In this document: positions 53,919 through 63,906 of the stretch, piece after piece
How the letters are laid out: every line of letters begins with the position of its first letter
Numbering within the stretch: the stretch's first letter is position 1
Source: JARYLZ01 sp964388275
Lineage (GTDB): Bacteria > Bacteroidota > Ignavibacteria > SZUA-365
NCBI GenBank assembly: GCA_964388275.1
Contig: CAYLZD010000011.1
Location: forward strand, 50,226 to 114,225
Direction of reading: 5' to 3'
DNA length: 64,000 bases
Translations under genes and position numbers: made by a program
The notes under the pieces: generated by a model
What the model was told of the DNA's origin: nothing
Database searches by the model: none
Seen by the model: only the letters and a program-made list of their open reading frames with translations

Positions 53919-55820
53919 GTGAAAAAATACCGGTTCCGAATAGTACTAATCGTCGCTTTCCTTGGAATGGCCGCATATTTCCTCTATCCGACGTGGAGCG
54001 ACTATCAAATGCAGAGCGAGCGCAAAGGCCTCGATGCCACCGCCGACAGCGCATATCAGGCCGAAAACGAGGAATCGATACGGGATGCGAGAGACAAGCG
54101 CATCAAGCTCGGGCTCGATCTTCAGGGCGGCATGTATGTGACTCTCGAAGTCAACATCGGCGAGATGCTCGATAAAATGGCCCGCAACAGAGATGAGACG
54201 TTGCGCCGCATACTGGACGAAGTGAATCGGGAGACCGAGACCACCGACGAGCCGGTGCTGGACGTTCTCAATCGGAAGTTCGACGAGCAGAATCTCCGTT
54301 TGAGCCGCTATTACGGCGAACTGCGCAATTCCAACGACGAGATCATTTCGATGCTCAAGGATGAATCCGAAAAAGCCGTGGACCGCGCACTCGAGATAAT
54401 CCGCAACCGCATCGACAAATACGGCGTGTCGGAGGTTTCGATAACCCGTTCCGGAAGCAGGCGCATCATTCTCGAACTCCCCGGCGTCAGCAACGAGCGG
54501 GAGGTGCGGCAGCTCATACAGGAGACAGCTCAGCTCGAGTTCAAACTGCTTCCGGAACCGAAGACCATTGAGCGCGTCATGGGAAACATCAACAAGCTCC
54601 TTGCCGGATCCTCGGTCGAGTCTCTGATGGATACGACCGCAACGGCATCGGTGGACACCACGGCAGCCGCCGACACCAGCGCGGCCGCACTGGCGGCGGA
54701 CACCGCGGCGCCTCCCAAAGACACGGCCCTGGCGCGCGCGGAAAAGGAAATGCCATGGTACATGCTGTTCGCGCCGTGGGGTTATCCTTACGCCGACGAC
54801 GCGGGACGCGAGCGCATCAACAAAATCCTGAAGCGCCCGGATGTGCGGAAATTAATACCTCCCGATCTCGAATTCGCCTGGACCGCGAAGAAGAACAGGA
54901 TACGCTTCCGCGAGAGCGAGAGCGACCAGACCGGCGTCGAGGGGAACGTGTATCAGCTTCTCCTGCTGAAGTCGGAACCCGTTCTCACCGGCGAAGTCAT
55001 CACGAACGCCCGCGCCCAGCTGAGCCAGGAAGGCTTCGGCGGCGCTATCGTATCCATGGAAATGAACACCGACGGCGCGCGCGAATGGGCCCGCATCACC
55101 GGAGAGAACGTAGGGAAGCAAATAGCGATCGTGCTGGACGACGCAGTATTCTCGGCTCCTAACGTGCGGCAGAAAATCATCGGCGGCAATTCGATGATAG
55201 AAGGCATGGACAACATGGACGAAGCGCGCCTGCTGGAGATAGTTCTGAAGGCGGGCGCACTGCCCGCGCCCGTCGAAATCATCGAGGAGCGCACCGTGGG
55301 TCCGTCGCTGGGAGAGGATTCGATACGGAAGGGAATCAATTCCTTCCTCATCGGCCTCGGATTCGTAGGCATCTTCATGATCCTGTACTACAGGTATTCG
55401 GGGATCACGGCGGACATCGCCGTCATTTTCAACGTGGTATTCATTCTCGGGATATTGTCGGCCTTCCATGCCACACTGACCCTGCCCGGCATCGCGGGCA
55501 TGCTGCTCACCGTCGGCATGGCGGTGGATGCGAACGTCCTGATCAGCGAACGCATCAGGGAGGAAATGGGCGTGGGCAAGACGCTGCGCGCCGCGATTGA
55601 CGCCGGTTATTCGCGCGCCATGCCCGCCATCGTCGACTCCAACATAACCACGATTCTGACCTGTCTGATACTCTATCAGCTCGGCTCGGGTCCCGTCCAG
55701 GGTTTCGCGCTGACACTGATGATCGGTATCATCTGCTCACTTTTCACAGCGATAGTCATGACACGCGTCATCACGGAAGTGACGCTGGACGTGAACGCAA
55801 AGATCGTCTCTTTCGGATAA
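53919..55820 (+). CDS. secD: Protein translocase subunit SecD
   Basis: 633 residues from a GTG start with GGAGG 14 nt upstream. TM1 (about 7-24), KLGLDLQGGMYVTLEV, the P1 domain with the RIDKYGVSEVSITRSGSRRIILELPGV block, then five C-terminal helices containing TVGPSLGEDSIRKGINS and GMAVDANVLISERIREE. SecD, with SecF, uses the proton gradient to help pull preproteins across the inner membrane. An Ala/Thr/Asp-rich low-complexity stretch (about 236-275, DTTATASVDTTAAADTSAAA) interrupts the periplasmic domain. secF follows 52 bp downstream as a separate gene. Confidence 0.94.
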   Translation: MKKYRFRIVLIVAFLGMAAYFLYPTWSDYQMQSERKGLDATADSAYQAENEESIRDARDKRIKLGLDLQGGMYVTLEVNIGEMLDKMARNRDETLRRILDEVNRETETTDEPVLDVLNRKFDEQNLRLSRYYGELRNSNDEIISMLKDESEKAVDRALEIIRNRIDKYGVSEVSITRSGSRRIILELPGVSNEREVRQLIQETAQLEFKLLPEPKTIERVMGNINKLLAGSSVESLMDTTATASVDTTAAADTSAAALAADTAAPPKDTALARAEKEMPWYMLFAPWGYPYADDAGRERINKILKRPDVRKLIPPDLEFAWTAKKNRIRFRESESDQTGVEGNVYQLLLLKSEPVLTGEVITNARAQLSQEGFGGAIVSMEMNTDGAREWARITGENVGKQIAIVLDDAVFSAPNVRQKIIGGNSMIEGMDNMDEARLLEIVLKAGALPAPVEIIEERTVGPSLGEDSIRKGINSFLIGLGFVGIFMILYYRYSGITADIAVIFNVVFILGILSAFHATLTLPGIAGMLLTVGMAVDANVLISERIREEMGVGKTLRAAIDAGYSRAMPAIVDSNITTILTCLILYQLGSGPVQGFALTLMIGIICSLFTAIVMTRVITEVTLDVNAKIVSFG

Positions 55821-55872
55821 GCGAAGCAGTCTACATTCAAAGGACGAAACGTCAAAGGAACACGAGATCCTC

Positions 55873-56790
55873 ATGCGAATTTTCTCGAACACGAACTTCG
55901 ATTTCATGGCGAAGCGGCGTTTCGCCTATATCATCTCCGGCGTGGTGCTGCTCGCCGGCTTCGCTTCAATAATCGTGAAGGGAGTATCCTTCGGTCTCGA
56001 TTTCACGGGAGGCACGGAGCTCATATTCCGATTCCCGAGGCCCGTGGAGATCGGCGAACTGCGCTCCATGATTTCGGGAGCGAACATCGGAACCTTCGAG
56101 ATCAAATCCTTCGGAGAGTCAACCGACTACATCATACGCACCGAGCAGCAGGGCGTGGGCGGCGAGATATCGAACAAGGTGAAGGATCTGCTCAATTCGA
56201 AATTCGAAAATAAAATCGTGCTGCTGCAGGAAAACCGGGTTGAAGCCAAGATAGGATCGGAGATGCGAACGGACGCCATCATAGCGGTTTTCGTGGCCCT
56301 GATCGGCATTCTCGCATACATTGGTTTCCGCTTCAAGTTCATCTTCGGCCTCGGCGCGGTTCTGGCCCTTTTTCACGATGTTCTGTTGACACTCGGTCTC
56401 GTCTCCATTTTCACCGGACTGATACCGGGTCTGAACCTGGAATTCGACCAGACCATGATAGCGGCCTTTCTCACGCTTGTGGGTTACTCGATCAACGACA
56501 CGGTGATAGTGTTCGACCGGGTGCGGGAGAACCTGAAGCTGTTCAAAACCGCCGAGTTTCAGGAGACGATCAACAAGAGCGTGAACCGCACATTGAGCCG
56601 CACGATCGTAACTGGTTTCACCACCATGCTCGCCATGGTCGCGTTGCTTCTCTTCGGCGGGGAACCGACCCGCGGTTTCGCGTTCACTATGGTGATCGGA
56701 ATCATCGTCGGCACGTATTCGTCCGTATTCGTGGCGAGCGCCATGACTTTGGACTGGACATTGTACAGGAAAGCAAAGATCACTTTCTGA
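55873..56790 (+). CDS. secF: Protein translocase subunit SecF
   Basis: 305 residues, six membrane helices. N-terminal FDFMAKRRFAYIISGVVLLAG and GVSFGLDFTGGTELIFRF, then the conserved VALIGILAYIGFRFKF and GYSINDTVIVFDRVRENLK blocks, which are diagnostic for SecF. It forms the SecDF complex with the upstream gene product and drives late steps of Sec-dependent export, which is also needed for the T9SS cargo proteins in this window. A STAS gene begins 13 bp after its stop. Confidence 0.95.
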   Translation: MRIFSNTNFDFMAKRRFAYIISGVVLLAGFASIIVKGVSFGLDFTGGTELIFRFPRPVEIGELRSMISGANIGTFEIKSFGESTDYIIRTEQQGVGGEISNKVKDLLNSKFENKIVLLQENRVEAKIGSEMRTDAIIAVFVALIGILAYIGFRFKFIFGLGAVLALFHDVLLTLGLVSIFTGLIPGLNLEFDQTMIAAFLTLVGYSINDTVIVFDRVRENLKLFKTAEFQETINKSVNRTLSRTIVTGFTTMLAMVALLLFGGEPTRGFAFTMVIGIIVGTYSSVFVASAMTLDWTLYRKAKITF

Positions 56791-56803
56791 GGCTTTGACG
56801 AGC

Positions 56804-57142
56804 ATGCAATTCACATCGACCGAAACAGGCGGCGTGGTGGTCATGTCATTGGACGGGGCCGTGCTGGGCGGGCCGGAAGCCGCCGCGTTGAAATCCGAAC
56901 TGCGTCATATGATCGAAGCGGGAAAGCTCAAGGCGGTTATCGATCTTTCCCGGGTCACGTTGATGAACAGCACCGGATTGGGTCTGCTCATCGGCAGTTA
57001 CACTTCGCTGAGAAACGCCGGCGGGGAGCTGGCGCTCGCCGGCGCGAATGAAAACATCCGCAAGTTGCTCGATATAGCGCGCCTTCACACCGTATTCCGG
57101 TCCTATCCCGGCGTCAGTGAAGCCGTCGCCGAGCTGAGCTGA
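56804..57142 (+). CDS. STAS-domain anti-sigma factor antagonist-like protein
   Basis: 112 residues from ATG 56804, which has GAGG about 11 nt upstream; a TTG at 56795 is too close to that site. It is a single STAS domain: GGVVVMSLDGAVLGGPEAAALK, KAVIDLSRVTLMNSTGLGLLIGSY with the phosphorylatable serine S56, and VFRSYPGVSEAVAEL. Relatives of SpoIIAA/RsbV bind serine-kinase anti-sigma factors and are switched by phosphorylation; no such kinase or phosphatase gene is adjacent. It lies between secF and purA. Confidence 0.88.
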   Translation: MQFTSTETGGVVVMSLDGAVLGGPEAAALKSELRHMIEAGKLKAVIDLSRVTLMNSTGLGLLIGSYTSLRNAGGELALAGANENIRKLLDIARLHTVFRSYPGVSEAVAELS

Positions 57143-57191
57143 TCGTCTTATCCCGGCCGCGCCAAGCGCCCTGGGGAAGGAGTGAGTTTGA

Positions 57192-58474
<1,283 letters not shown>

Positions 58475-58475
<1 letters not shown>

Positions 58476-59581
58476 TGCTTCGTCATCGCGCGGAACGGAT
58501 GATCTTGCTGGCCGAGGGCCGGCTCAGCTCCAGCGGTCTCCGCATGGTGATCGCATCGCTTCTGTACATTCCGGAACGCGTGGTGGCGGTTATCGACAGC
58601 ACAAAGGAGCGGTCGACCGCGCAGGAAGCGATCGGATTCGGAGGAGACACTCCGATCGTGCACAGCATAGAAGAAGCAATGGCGCACAACCCGGATTCGC
58701 TCCTGATCGGTATTACGCCCTTGGGCGGGCGTCTGCCGGAGGCCTGGCGGCGCATCTCCAAGGAAGCCCTGGAAGCCGGCCTGCATCTCATCAGCGGACT
58801 GAAATCGCCTCTCGCAGGCGATGAGGAATTCGAAACGGTGGCCAGGGTTTCCGGCGCCAGAATCATCGATCTGATGGCCGTTTCCAAAAGCCATCAGATA
58901 CGAGCCCAGGGAAGCTGGCGGCGGAGGGGTGCGAAGACGATTCTGACAGTCGGTACGGACTCTAATACCGGCAAACTGACCACGGGCATGAGAATGTACC
59001 GCGATATGCTCGAAAGAGGAATGAACGTCGCATTGATCGGCACCGGCCCGACGGGCATTCTGATGGGAGGACGCGGCGTAGCGGCGGAAAGCGTGCCGAG
59101 CGATTTCCTTGTCGGCGCCATTGAGTTCGAAGTCGACCGCGCAGCGGACGAGGGCTTCGAATATGTAATTGTGGAAGGTCAAAGCGCCTTGACGAACTGC
59201 GGAAGCTCGGCCATCGCTATGGGAATATTGCATGGAGTCATGCCGGATGCCATGATTCTCTGTCATCAACCGTCTCGCGCCGCGGACGGCTACGGGCTTC
59301 CGTTGCCGGCGCTGGGATTCTCGCTGGATTTGCACGAACGCCTTGTCGGCGTGTTCAAACCGGGAAAGGTCGTGGGGATAGGGTTGAATTCCATGGATCT
59401 GCGCAGAGAAGAGCTCCGGATGATCGGTGAGAAGATCGCCTCGGAAACCGGTCTGCCGGCTGTCGATCCTCTCAGGGAAAGCGCCGTGCCGCTGGTGGAC
59501 GCGCTGTTGAGACATTTCTCGTCTTGGAAGCCCGTTTCGCTGCCGCAATCGGCGAGTGAAATAAGAGACCGCACATTCTGA
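58475..59581 (+). CDS. DUF1611 P-loop protein
   Basis: 368 residues. The N-terminal Rossmann-like part (LLAEGRLSSSGLRMVIASLLY; IVHSIEEAMAHNPDSLLIGI) and the C-terminal P-loop domain with GTDSNTGKLTTGMRMYRDM (about 168-186) define the DUF1611 (PF07755) family, sometimes labelled NAD-dependent epimerase/dehydratase. Members have been linked to D-glutamate N-acylation (DgcN) and often lie beside dipeptide epimerase; here the neighbour is purA (1-bp overlap), so the metabolic role stays open. VGTDSNTGKLT is a clear nucleotide-binding loop. Confidence 0.82.
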
Positions 59582-59846
59582 TTATCGTATAGGATTGCCT
59601 GCGTTCAGCGTCAGCGGCGAGAGCCGCATGATGCCGGACTCCTAACGGGAGCCGCGTGATCAACCGGCTTTCGGCCCATCATAAAAATCTCACCGGAATT
59701 CGAGCCGGTTTTGGATTTCCATATCCCTCCCCGGTAGATGGAAACCAAACATATTGGCTCGGCCATGAGGCAAATATTTATGAATACATGATTTGATGCA
59801 GGAAACCCGGGATTGGAAAAATTTCTCCGAAATCCGTGTGTCGGGC
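59582..59846. other. Intergenic region before the dcw cluster
   Basis: 265 bp upstream of the mraZ promoter. It contains two copies of GAGCCGCRTGAT (about 59620 and 59651) and a short stem ACCGG...CCGGTTTT at 59693-59713 that might be a weak terminator after the DUF1611 gene. Otherwise A/T-richer than the coding DNA, with nothing recognised. Confidence 0.35.
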
Positions 59847-59876
59847 TTGATTCTATCGAATGAATGATTATTTTTG
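59847..59876 (+). promoter_or_regulatory. Bacteroidota-type promoter of the dcw cluster
   Basis: TTG (59847-59849), a 19-bp spacer and TATTTTTG (59869-59876), a full match to TAnnTTTG. It lies 63-92 bp upstream of the mraZ start and argues against translation starting at the in-frame ATG at 59864, which falls inside the promoter. Confidence 0.55.
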
Positions 59877-59938
59877 GAGCAAGTGGAACGAAAGGGAGCG
59901 CTGTGGAGTATTATGGAAGGAAAATTTGTCAGATAACT

Positions 59939-60418
59939 ATGAGCAATTTCCGCGGCTTATTCGAATGCATACTCGATGATAAAGGACGATTCGTCCTTCC
60001 CAGGAAGCTGCGTCAATGCCTGCCGAAAGATACGAGCGATTTTGTAGTAATGAAAGGCGACCTCAGGGAAAAAGAGAAGTGTCTCTATTTGTACACGGAC
60101 AAGGATTGGTCTTCAAAGGAAGAGCCCGTGCGAATGCTTGACGACAATATCAAGGAGAACCGGGATTATCAGCGTCGTTTCGGGGCCCGAATAATGGACG
60201 TGAGCATGGATACGCAGAATCGGATTACGCTGCCGTTAACATTCATAGAAACCGCGGGTCTGAAACCGAAAGAGCCGATACTGCTGTACGGACAGTATTC
60301 GAGAATCGAAATCTGGGATCCGGAAACGTACGACAAGTACTTCGAAGAAATCGATAGCGCGAAAACTTTCAATGAACAGACCGAATCGATCGTCGGAGGC
60401 GCAAAAATTGACGGATGA
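59939..60418 (+). CDS. mraZ: Transcriptional regulator MraZ
   Basis: 159 residues from ATG 59939; this start gives the family N-terminus (FRGLFECILDDKGRFVLPRKL) and lies downstream of the predicted promoter. Two SpoVT/AbrB-like repeats are visible: DDKGRFVLPRKLR (first) and VSMDTQNRITLPLTFIETAGL (second). MraZ is the first gene of the division/cell-wall cluster and binds repeats in its own promoter region to control the operon. No obvious DNA-binding repeat set was found upstream. It overlaps rsmH by 11 bp. Confidence 0.92.
   Translation: MSNFRGLFECILDDKGRFVLPRKLRQCLPKDTSDFVVMKGDLREKEKCLYLYTDKDWSSKEEPVRMLDDNIKENRDYQRRFGARIMDVSMDTQNRITLPLTFIETAGLKPKEPILLYGQYSRIEIWDPETYDKYFEEIDSAKTFNEQTESIVGGAKIDG
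60396..60410 (+). promoter_or_regulatory. Ribosome binding site that decides the rsmH start
   Basis: GGAGG at 60396-60400 inside the mraZ 3' end, 7 nt before TTG 60408. The earlier in-frame ATG at 60372 has no such site, so the TTG is preferred. Confidence 0.55.
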
Positions 60419-61349
60419 GACGGCGGCTTATCACATACCGGTACTCGCCGATGTCGCTGTTTCGCTTCTCGTTACAGATCCCGGGGGCATCTATGTGGAT
60501 GGGACGCTTGGCGGCGGAGGGCACAGCGAGCGTCTTCTTCGGCATTTATCCGCGGGCGCCCGGCTGATCGCCTTCGATCAGGACGCGGAAGCAATCTTGC
60601 ATGCACGACAGAGATTGCATCACGACAAGCGCGTCACTTTCGTGCACGACAACACAACCCGGCTCAGGCCGCTGCTCCATCAACTCAAACTCAACACAGT
60701 GAATGGCATCTTGCTGGATATCGGCATGTCCTCGAGGCATCTGAACGCCGCCGAACGCGGTTTCAGCCATCGGCTGGACGGTCCTCTGGACATGAGGATG
60801 GACGTCCGGTCCGATCGTACGGCCGCGGATATTCTGGCTGAATCCTCGCGGGAGGAACTCGAGCGCATTATACGGGAATACGGCGAGGAAAGGCGCTCCG
60901 CGCGCATAGCCGACGCCGTTATCAAGCGGCGCGCGGAGAAAGCCTTCACCCGGACCCGCGAGCTTGCCGAGCTGATCGAAGCATGCGCGCCCGGTCCGCA
61001 TCCCGGGAAATCAACGGCGCGCGTGTTCCAGGCCCTGCGCATCGCGGTGAACGGCGAACTGGATGCCCTTGACGAGATGCTTCCCGCTGCAGCCGAATCG
61101 CTGTCGGCGGGAGGCCGCATGGCGGTGATCTCATACCATTCGCTGGAAGACCGCAGGGTCAAGGAATTTCTTCGCAGGGAGGCATCGCGCTGCAACTGCC
61201 CTTCACAACTACCCATATGCGTTTGCGGTGTCGTGCCGCGGATGCGAATTCTGACTCCAAAACCAATCCGTCCCGATGAAAATGAGATACTCTCGAACCC
61301 AAGAGCGCGCAGCGCCCGTCTTAGAGCGGGCGAGAAACTACCCTGCTGA
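60408..61349 (+). CDS. rsmH: 16S rRNA (cytosine(1402)-N4)-methyltransferase
   Basis: 313 residues from TTG 60408. Motifs: AYHIPVLADVAVSLL, the SAM loop VDGTLGGGGHSERLL, AFDQDAEAI, GILLDIGMSSRHLNAAERGFSHRLDGPLDMRMD, and C-terminal ARVFQALRIAVNGELDALDEML plus AVISYHSLEDRRVKEFLR. All are diagnostic for RsmH/MraW, which methylates C1402 of 16S rRNA. Second gene of the dcw cluster; the ftsL frame opens 74 bp before its stop. Confidence 0.94.
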   Translation: MTDETAAYHIPVLADVAVSLLVTDPGGIYVDGTLGGGGHSERLLRHLSAGARLIAFDQDAEAILHARQRLHHDKRVTFVHDNTTRLRPLLHQLKLNTVNGILLDIGMSSRHLNAAERGFSHRLDGPLDMRMDVRSDRTAADILAESSREELERIIREYGEERRSARIADAVIKRRAEKAFTRTRELAELIEACAPGPHPGKSTARVFQALRIAVNGELDALDEMLPAAAESLSAGGRMAVISYHSLEDRRVKEFLRREASRCNCPSQLPICVCGVVPRMRILTPKPIRPDENEILSNPRARSARLRAGEKLPC

Positions 61350-61734
61350 AAGCCGAAGCCCGCGACCGGCAAACGGAGGGTATCGACTCGATCATGGAGG
61401 CGCAGCGCCTTCGGCGGATCCCGTCCGCCAGATGCCGACGTTGCACATTGTTGCGCTGCTGATGGTCGGCGCCGTGCTCGTGACCGCGTATATAGCAAAT
61501 ACGGTCAAGGTGGACGCGCTGATGAGAGAATCGATCGCGCTGGACCGTGAAGTCAAGGCCCTGCTTCATCAGCGCGAAACCCTGAGGGCGGAAATCAACT
61601 ATCTCGCCAGTTATACCAGGATACAGACGATAGCCGCTGAACGCCTGGAACTTGTTCACGCGACGAGGCAGCCGTCCACACTCACCGTGTTCGGACTTCC
61701 GCCTGAAGTCGACGAAAACGGGAACACGGAGTGA
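61276..61734 (+). CDS. ftsL: Cell division protein FtsL-like
   Basis: 152 residues from ATG 61276 (or 61282), overlapping rsmH by 74 bp. Residues 1-53 are basic and polar; one membrane helix (TLHIVALLMVGAVLVTAYIA, about 54-73) is followed by a coiled coil (VDALMRESIALDREVKALLHQRETLRAEINYL) and IQTIAAERLELVHA, the typical FtsL/DivIC pattern. A shorter form from ATG 61432 would remove the cytosolic part and the overlap. FtsL works with FtsB and FtsQ to activate FtsWI. The position between rsmH and ftsI is the strongest evidence. Confidence 0.8.
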   Translation: MKMRYSRTQERAAPVLERARNYPAESRSPRPANGGYRLDHGGAAPSADPVRQMPTLHIVALLMVGAVLVTAYIANTVKVDALMRESIALDREVKALLHQRETLRAEINYLASYTRIQTIAAERLELVHATRQPSTLTVFGLPPEVDENGNTE

Positions 61735-63902
61735 ATCAGGAAACGATACATACGGGATCCTCGCGGAACGAGGCGGCGCGAGTCACCTGGAAGCAGCAGA
61801 GCCTGAGGCGCATTTACATACTGCTTGCCGTTTTCCTGGGCGTTTTCGCCCTGGTCACGGCCCGTCTGGGCGTTATTCAGATTTTCGAAGCCGACACGCT
61901 GCAGAAAATCGCGGCCGACATGTATCAATACAAGGAAGCAATAAGGCCGGTCCGCGGATTGATCATGGATCGAAACCTTTCCATCCTCGTCTCGAACGTC
62001 AACGAGTACACTCTGTTCGCGGATCCGTGCGTCATGAAGAATCGTGATTCCGTGGCGCGGATTCTGGCGCGCGATTTCCCGGGAGATGTCGCCTATTACA
62101 AATCGAAATTCAAGGACACTACGCTCCGTTACGTGGTGCTGCACAAACATCTTTCGGAGGAAGCGGCCGCGCCGCTGTTGAAGAAACGGATCTACGGGGT
62201 CCGGTTGTTGAAAACCCCGCGCCGCCATTACAATTTCGATGGTCTCGCCTCGGCTGTCCTGGGATTCACGGACGCCAAGAACGAAGGCAGGTCGGGCATT
62301 GAACAGCAATTCAACGAACAGCTTGCCGGGAAACCGGGATTCATTGTGTATCAACTCGACGCCAACAGCAGGAGGAAACCGGAGGTCGATTACCCGCGAC
62401 GCGAGGCCGTGAACGGCAGAAGCGTCGTCCTCACGATCGACCAGGCTTATCAGTCGATCGCTGAAGAAGAACTCCGGAAAGGCGTGGATCGTTCAGACGC
62501 CATATCCGGACGATGCATAATCATGCAGCCCCGCACCGGTGAGGTGCTGGCTCTCGCCAATTATCCCGGCATAAATCCCAACAAGCTCAGGACGTACAAA
62601 ACCAGCGAGATCATTCAGGGCAAGAACCGGGTTGTGACGGATGTGTATGAACCGGGATCCACCTTCAAACTCGTGCCGATGAGCGCGGCGCTTGACGCGG
62701 GAGCAGCGAAAGCGGAGGACGTTATGAATGCCGAAGGGGGAAGCTGGACATACAGCGCCGGTCAGAAGCCCATACGGGATGAGCACGGCGCGGATAGGCT
62801 CACTCTCCGGCAGGCGTTCATCGTATCGTCCAACATCATCTCGGCGAAACTTGCAGACAAGCTCGGCGCAGAAAGGTTCTACGAGTACGCCAGAAATTTC
62901 GGTTTCGGAATCAGGACCGGCCTCGAATTGCCGGGCGAGGTGCGCGGGGAACTGCGGAAACCTACCTCCTGGGACGGCACGACTCTGAAATATCTGGCGT
63001 TCGGCTATGGCCTGTCGGTGACGGCGATACAGATCGCCTGCGCCTATGCCGCCATCGCAAACGACGGAGTTCTCATGCGCCCTTACCTGATGCGCTGGCT
63101 GCTCGACGAGGACCGGAACATAGTCGAGGAGAACTCGCCGCAGATAATAAGACGCGTGGTCTCGTCGGCCGCAGCCGCGGAGATGCGCTCTTTCATGCAG
63201 GGAGTCGTGGAGACGGGAACGGCCCGCAATGCTCGTATAGAGGGGATGGATATTGCCGGCAAGACGGGCACATCCCAGCGGCTGGTCGGGAGCACCTACT
63301 CACACACGTCCCATGTGGCATCGTTCGTCGGTTTCTTCCCGGCCAGGGATCCGAGGATTTTAATTCTCGTGATTCTGGACGAACCCAAAAACGGGTATTA
63401 CGGAGGAGTAGTCGCGGCGCCTGTATTCCGGGAAATAGCCTTGCGAATAATGAACAGCCGGCCGGAATTCGCGCGGCCTCCCGAGCCGGAACCGCCTTCC
63501 TCGCCGGAAGGATTTCTGTTGCCCGATGTGTGCGGCCTCGATCCCGCGGCGGCCGTCGTCGTGCTCAAATCCCAGGGCTTTGCTGCAAGGATGAAAGGCG
63601 AAGGTCCGTTTGTGCGCGAACAAACGCCGGAAGCCGGCCGCAGAGCCGGCCCGGGCCGGGAAATCGTGCTGACACTGGCTTCCGGAAAGCGCCGGAGTGA
63701 GGACGTCAAAATCCCGAATGTACAGGGTTTGAGCCTGCGACACGCTGTCGCAAAGCTTCGCGCCGCAGGTCTTACGCCCTCGCCCGCCGGCAGCGGAGTG
63801 GTTTGCGTTCAGTTGCCTTCACCCGGCGATACAGTCTCGCACGGCACGCGCTGCACAATAATCGCCGAACCGAGATGCGTCCTGACCGCCAACAGGCATT
63901 GA
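61731..63902 (+). CDS. ftsI: Septal peptidoglycan transpeptidase FtsI (PBP3-type) with PASTA domains
   Basis: 723 residues from a GTG in the GTGA overlap with ftsL. TM (about 24-43), dimerisation domain with RPVRGLIMDRNLSILVSNV, then the transpeptidase: SxxK at S310-K313 (EPGSTFKLVP), SxN as SSN (366-368) and KTG at 511-513 (GKTGTSQ). Two PASTA domains close the protein (LPDVCGLDPAAAVVVLKSQGF and IPNVQGLSLRHAVAKLRAAGL). It cross-links septal peptidoglycan. PASTA modules on FtsI are usual in Bacteroidota and Chlorobi as well as Gram-positives. murE starts 4 bp later. Confidence 0.95.
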   Translation: MNQETIHTGSSRNEAARVTWKQQSLRRIYILLAVFLGVFALVTARLGVIQIFEADTLQKIAADMYQYKEAIRPVRGLIMDRNLSILVSNVNEYTLFADPCVMKNRDSVARILARDFPGDVAYYKSKFKDTTLRYVVLHKHLSEEAAAPLLKKRIYGVRLLKTPRRHYNFDGLASAVLGFTDAKNEGRSGIEQQFNEQLAGKPGFIVYQLDANSRRKPEVDYPRREAVNGRSVVLTIDQAYQSIAEEELRKGVDRSDAISGRCIIMQPRTGEVLALANYPGINPNKLRTYKTSEIIQGKNRVVTDVYEPGSTFKLVPMSAALDAGAAKAEDVMNAEGGSWTYSAGQKPIRDEHGADRLTLRQAFIVSSNIISAKLADKLGAERFYEYARNFGFGIRTGLELPGEVRGELRKPTSWDGTTLKYLAFGYGLSVTAIQIACAYAAIANDGVLMRPYLMRWLLDEDRNIVEENSPQIIRRVVSSAAAAEMRSFMQGVVETGTARNARIEGMDIAGKTGTSQRLVGSTYSHTSHVASFVGFFPARDPRILILVILDEPKNGYYGGVVAAPVFREIALRIMNSRPEFARPPEPEPPSSPEGFLLPDVCGLDPAAAVVVLKSQGFAARMKGEGPFVREQTPEAGRRAGPGREIVLTLASGKRRSEDVKIPNVQGLSLRHAVAKLRAAGLTPSPAGSGVVCVQLPSPGDTVSHGTRCTIIAEPRCVLTANRH

Positions 63903-63906
63903 CGGC

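Noticed and set aside
59693..59713. Intrinsic terminator after the DUF1611 gene
   Set aside because: The stem is only 5 bp with an 8-nt loop and three or four Ts; too weak to enter as a separate feature.
59864..59938. Longer MraZ starting at ATG 59864
   Set aside because: The codon lies within the predicted promoter and the added residues do not match the family N-terminus.
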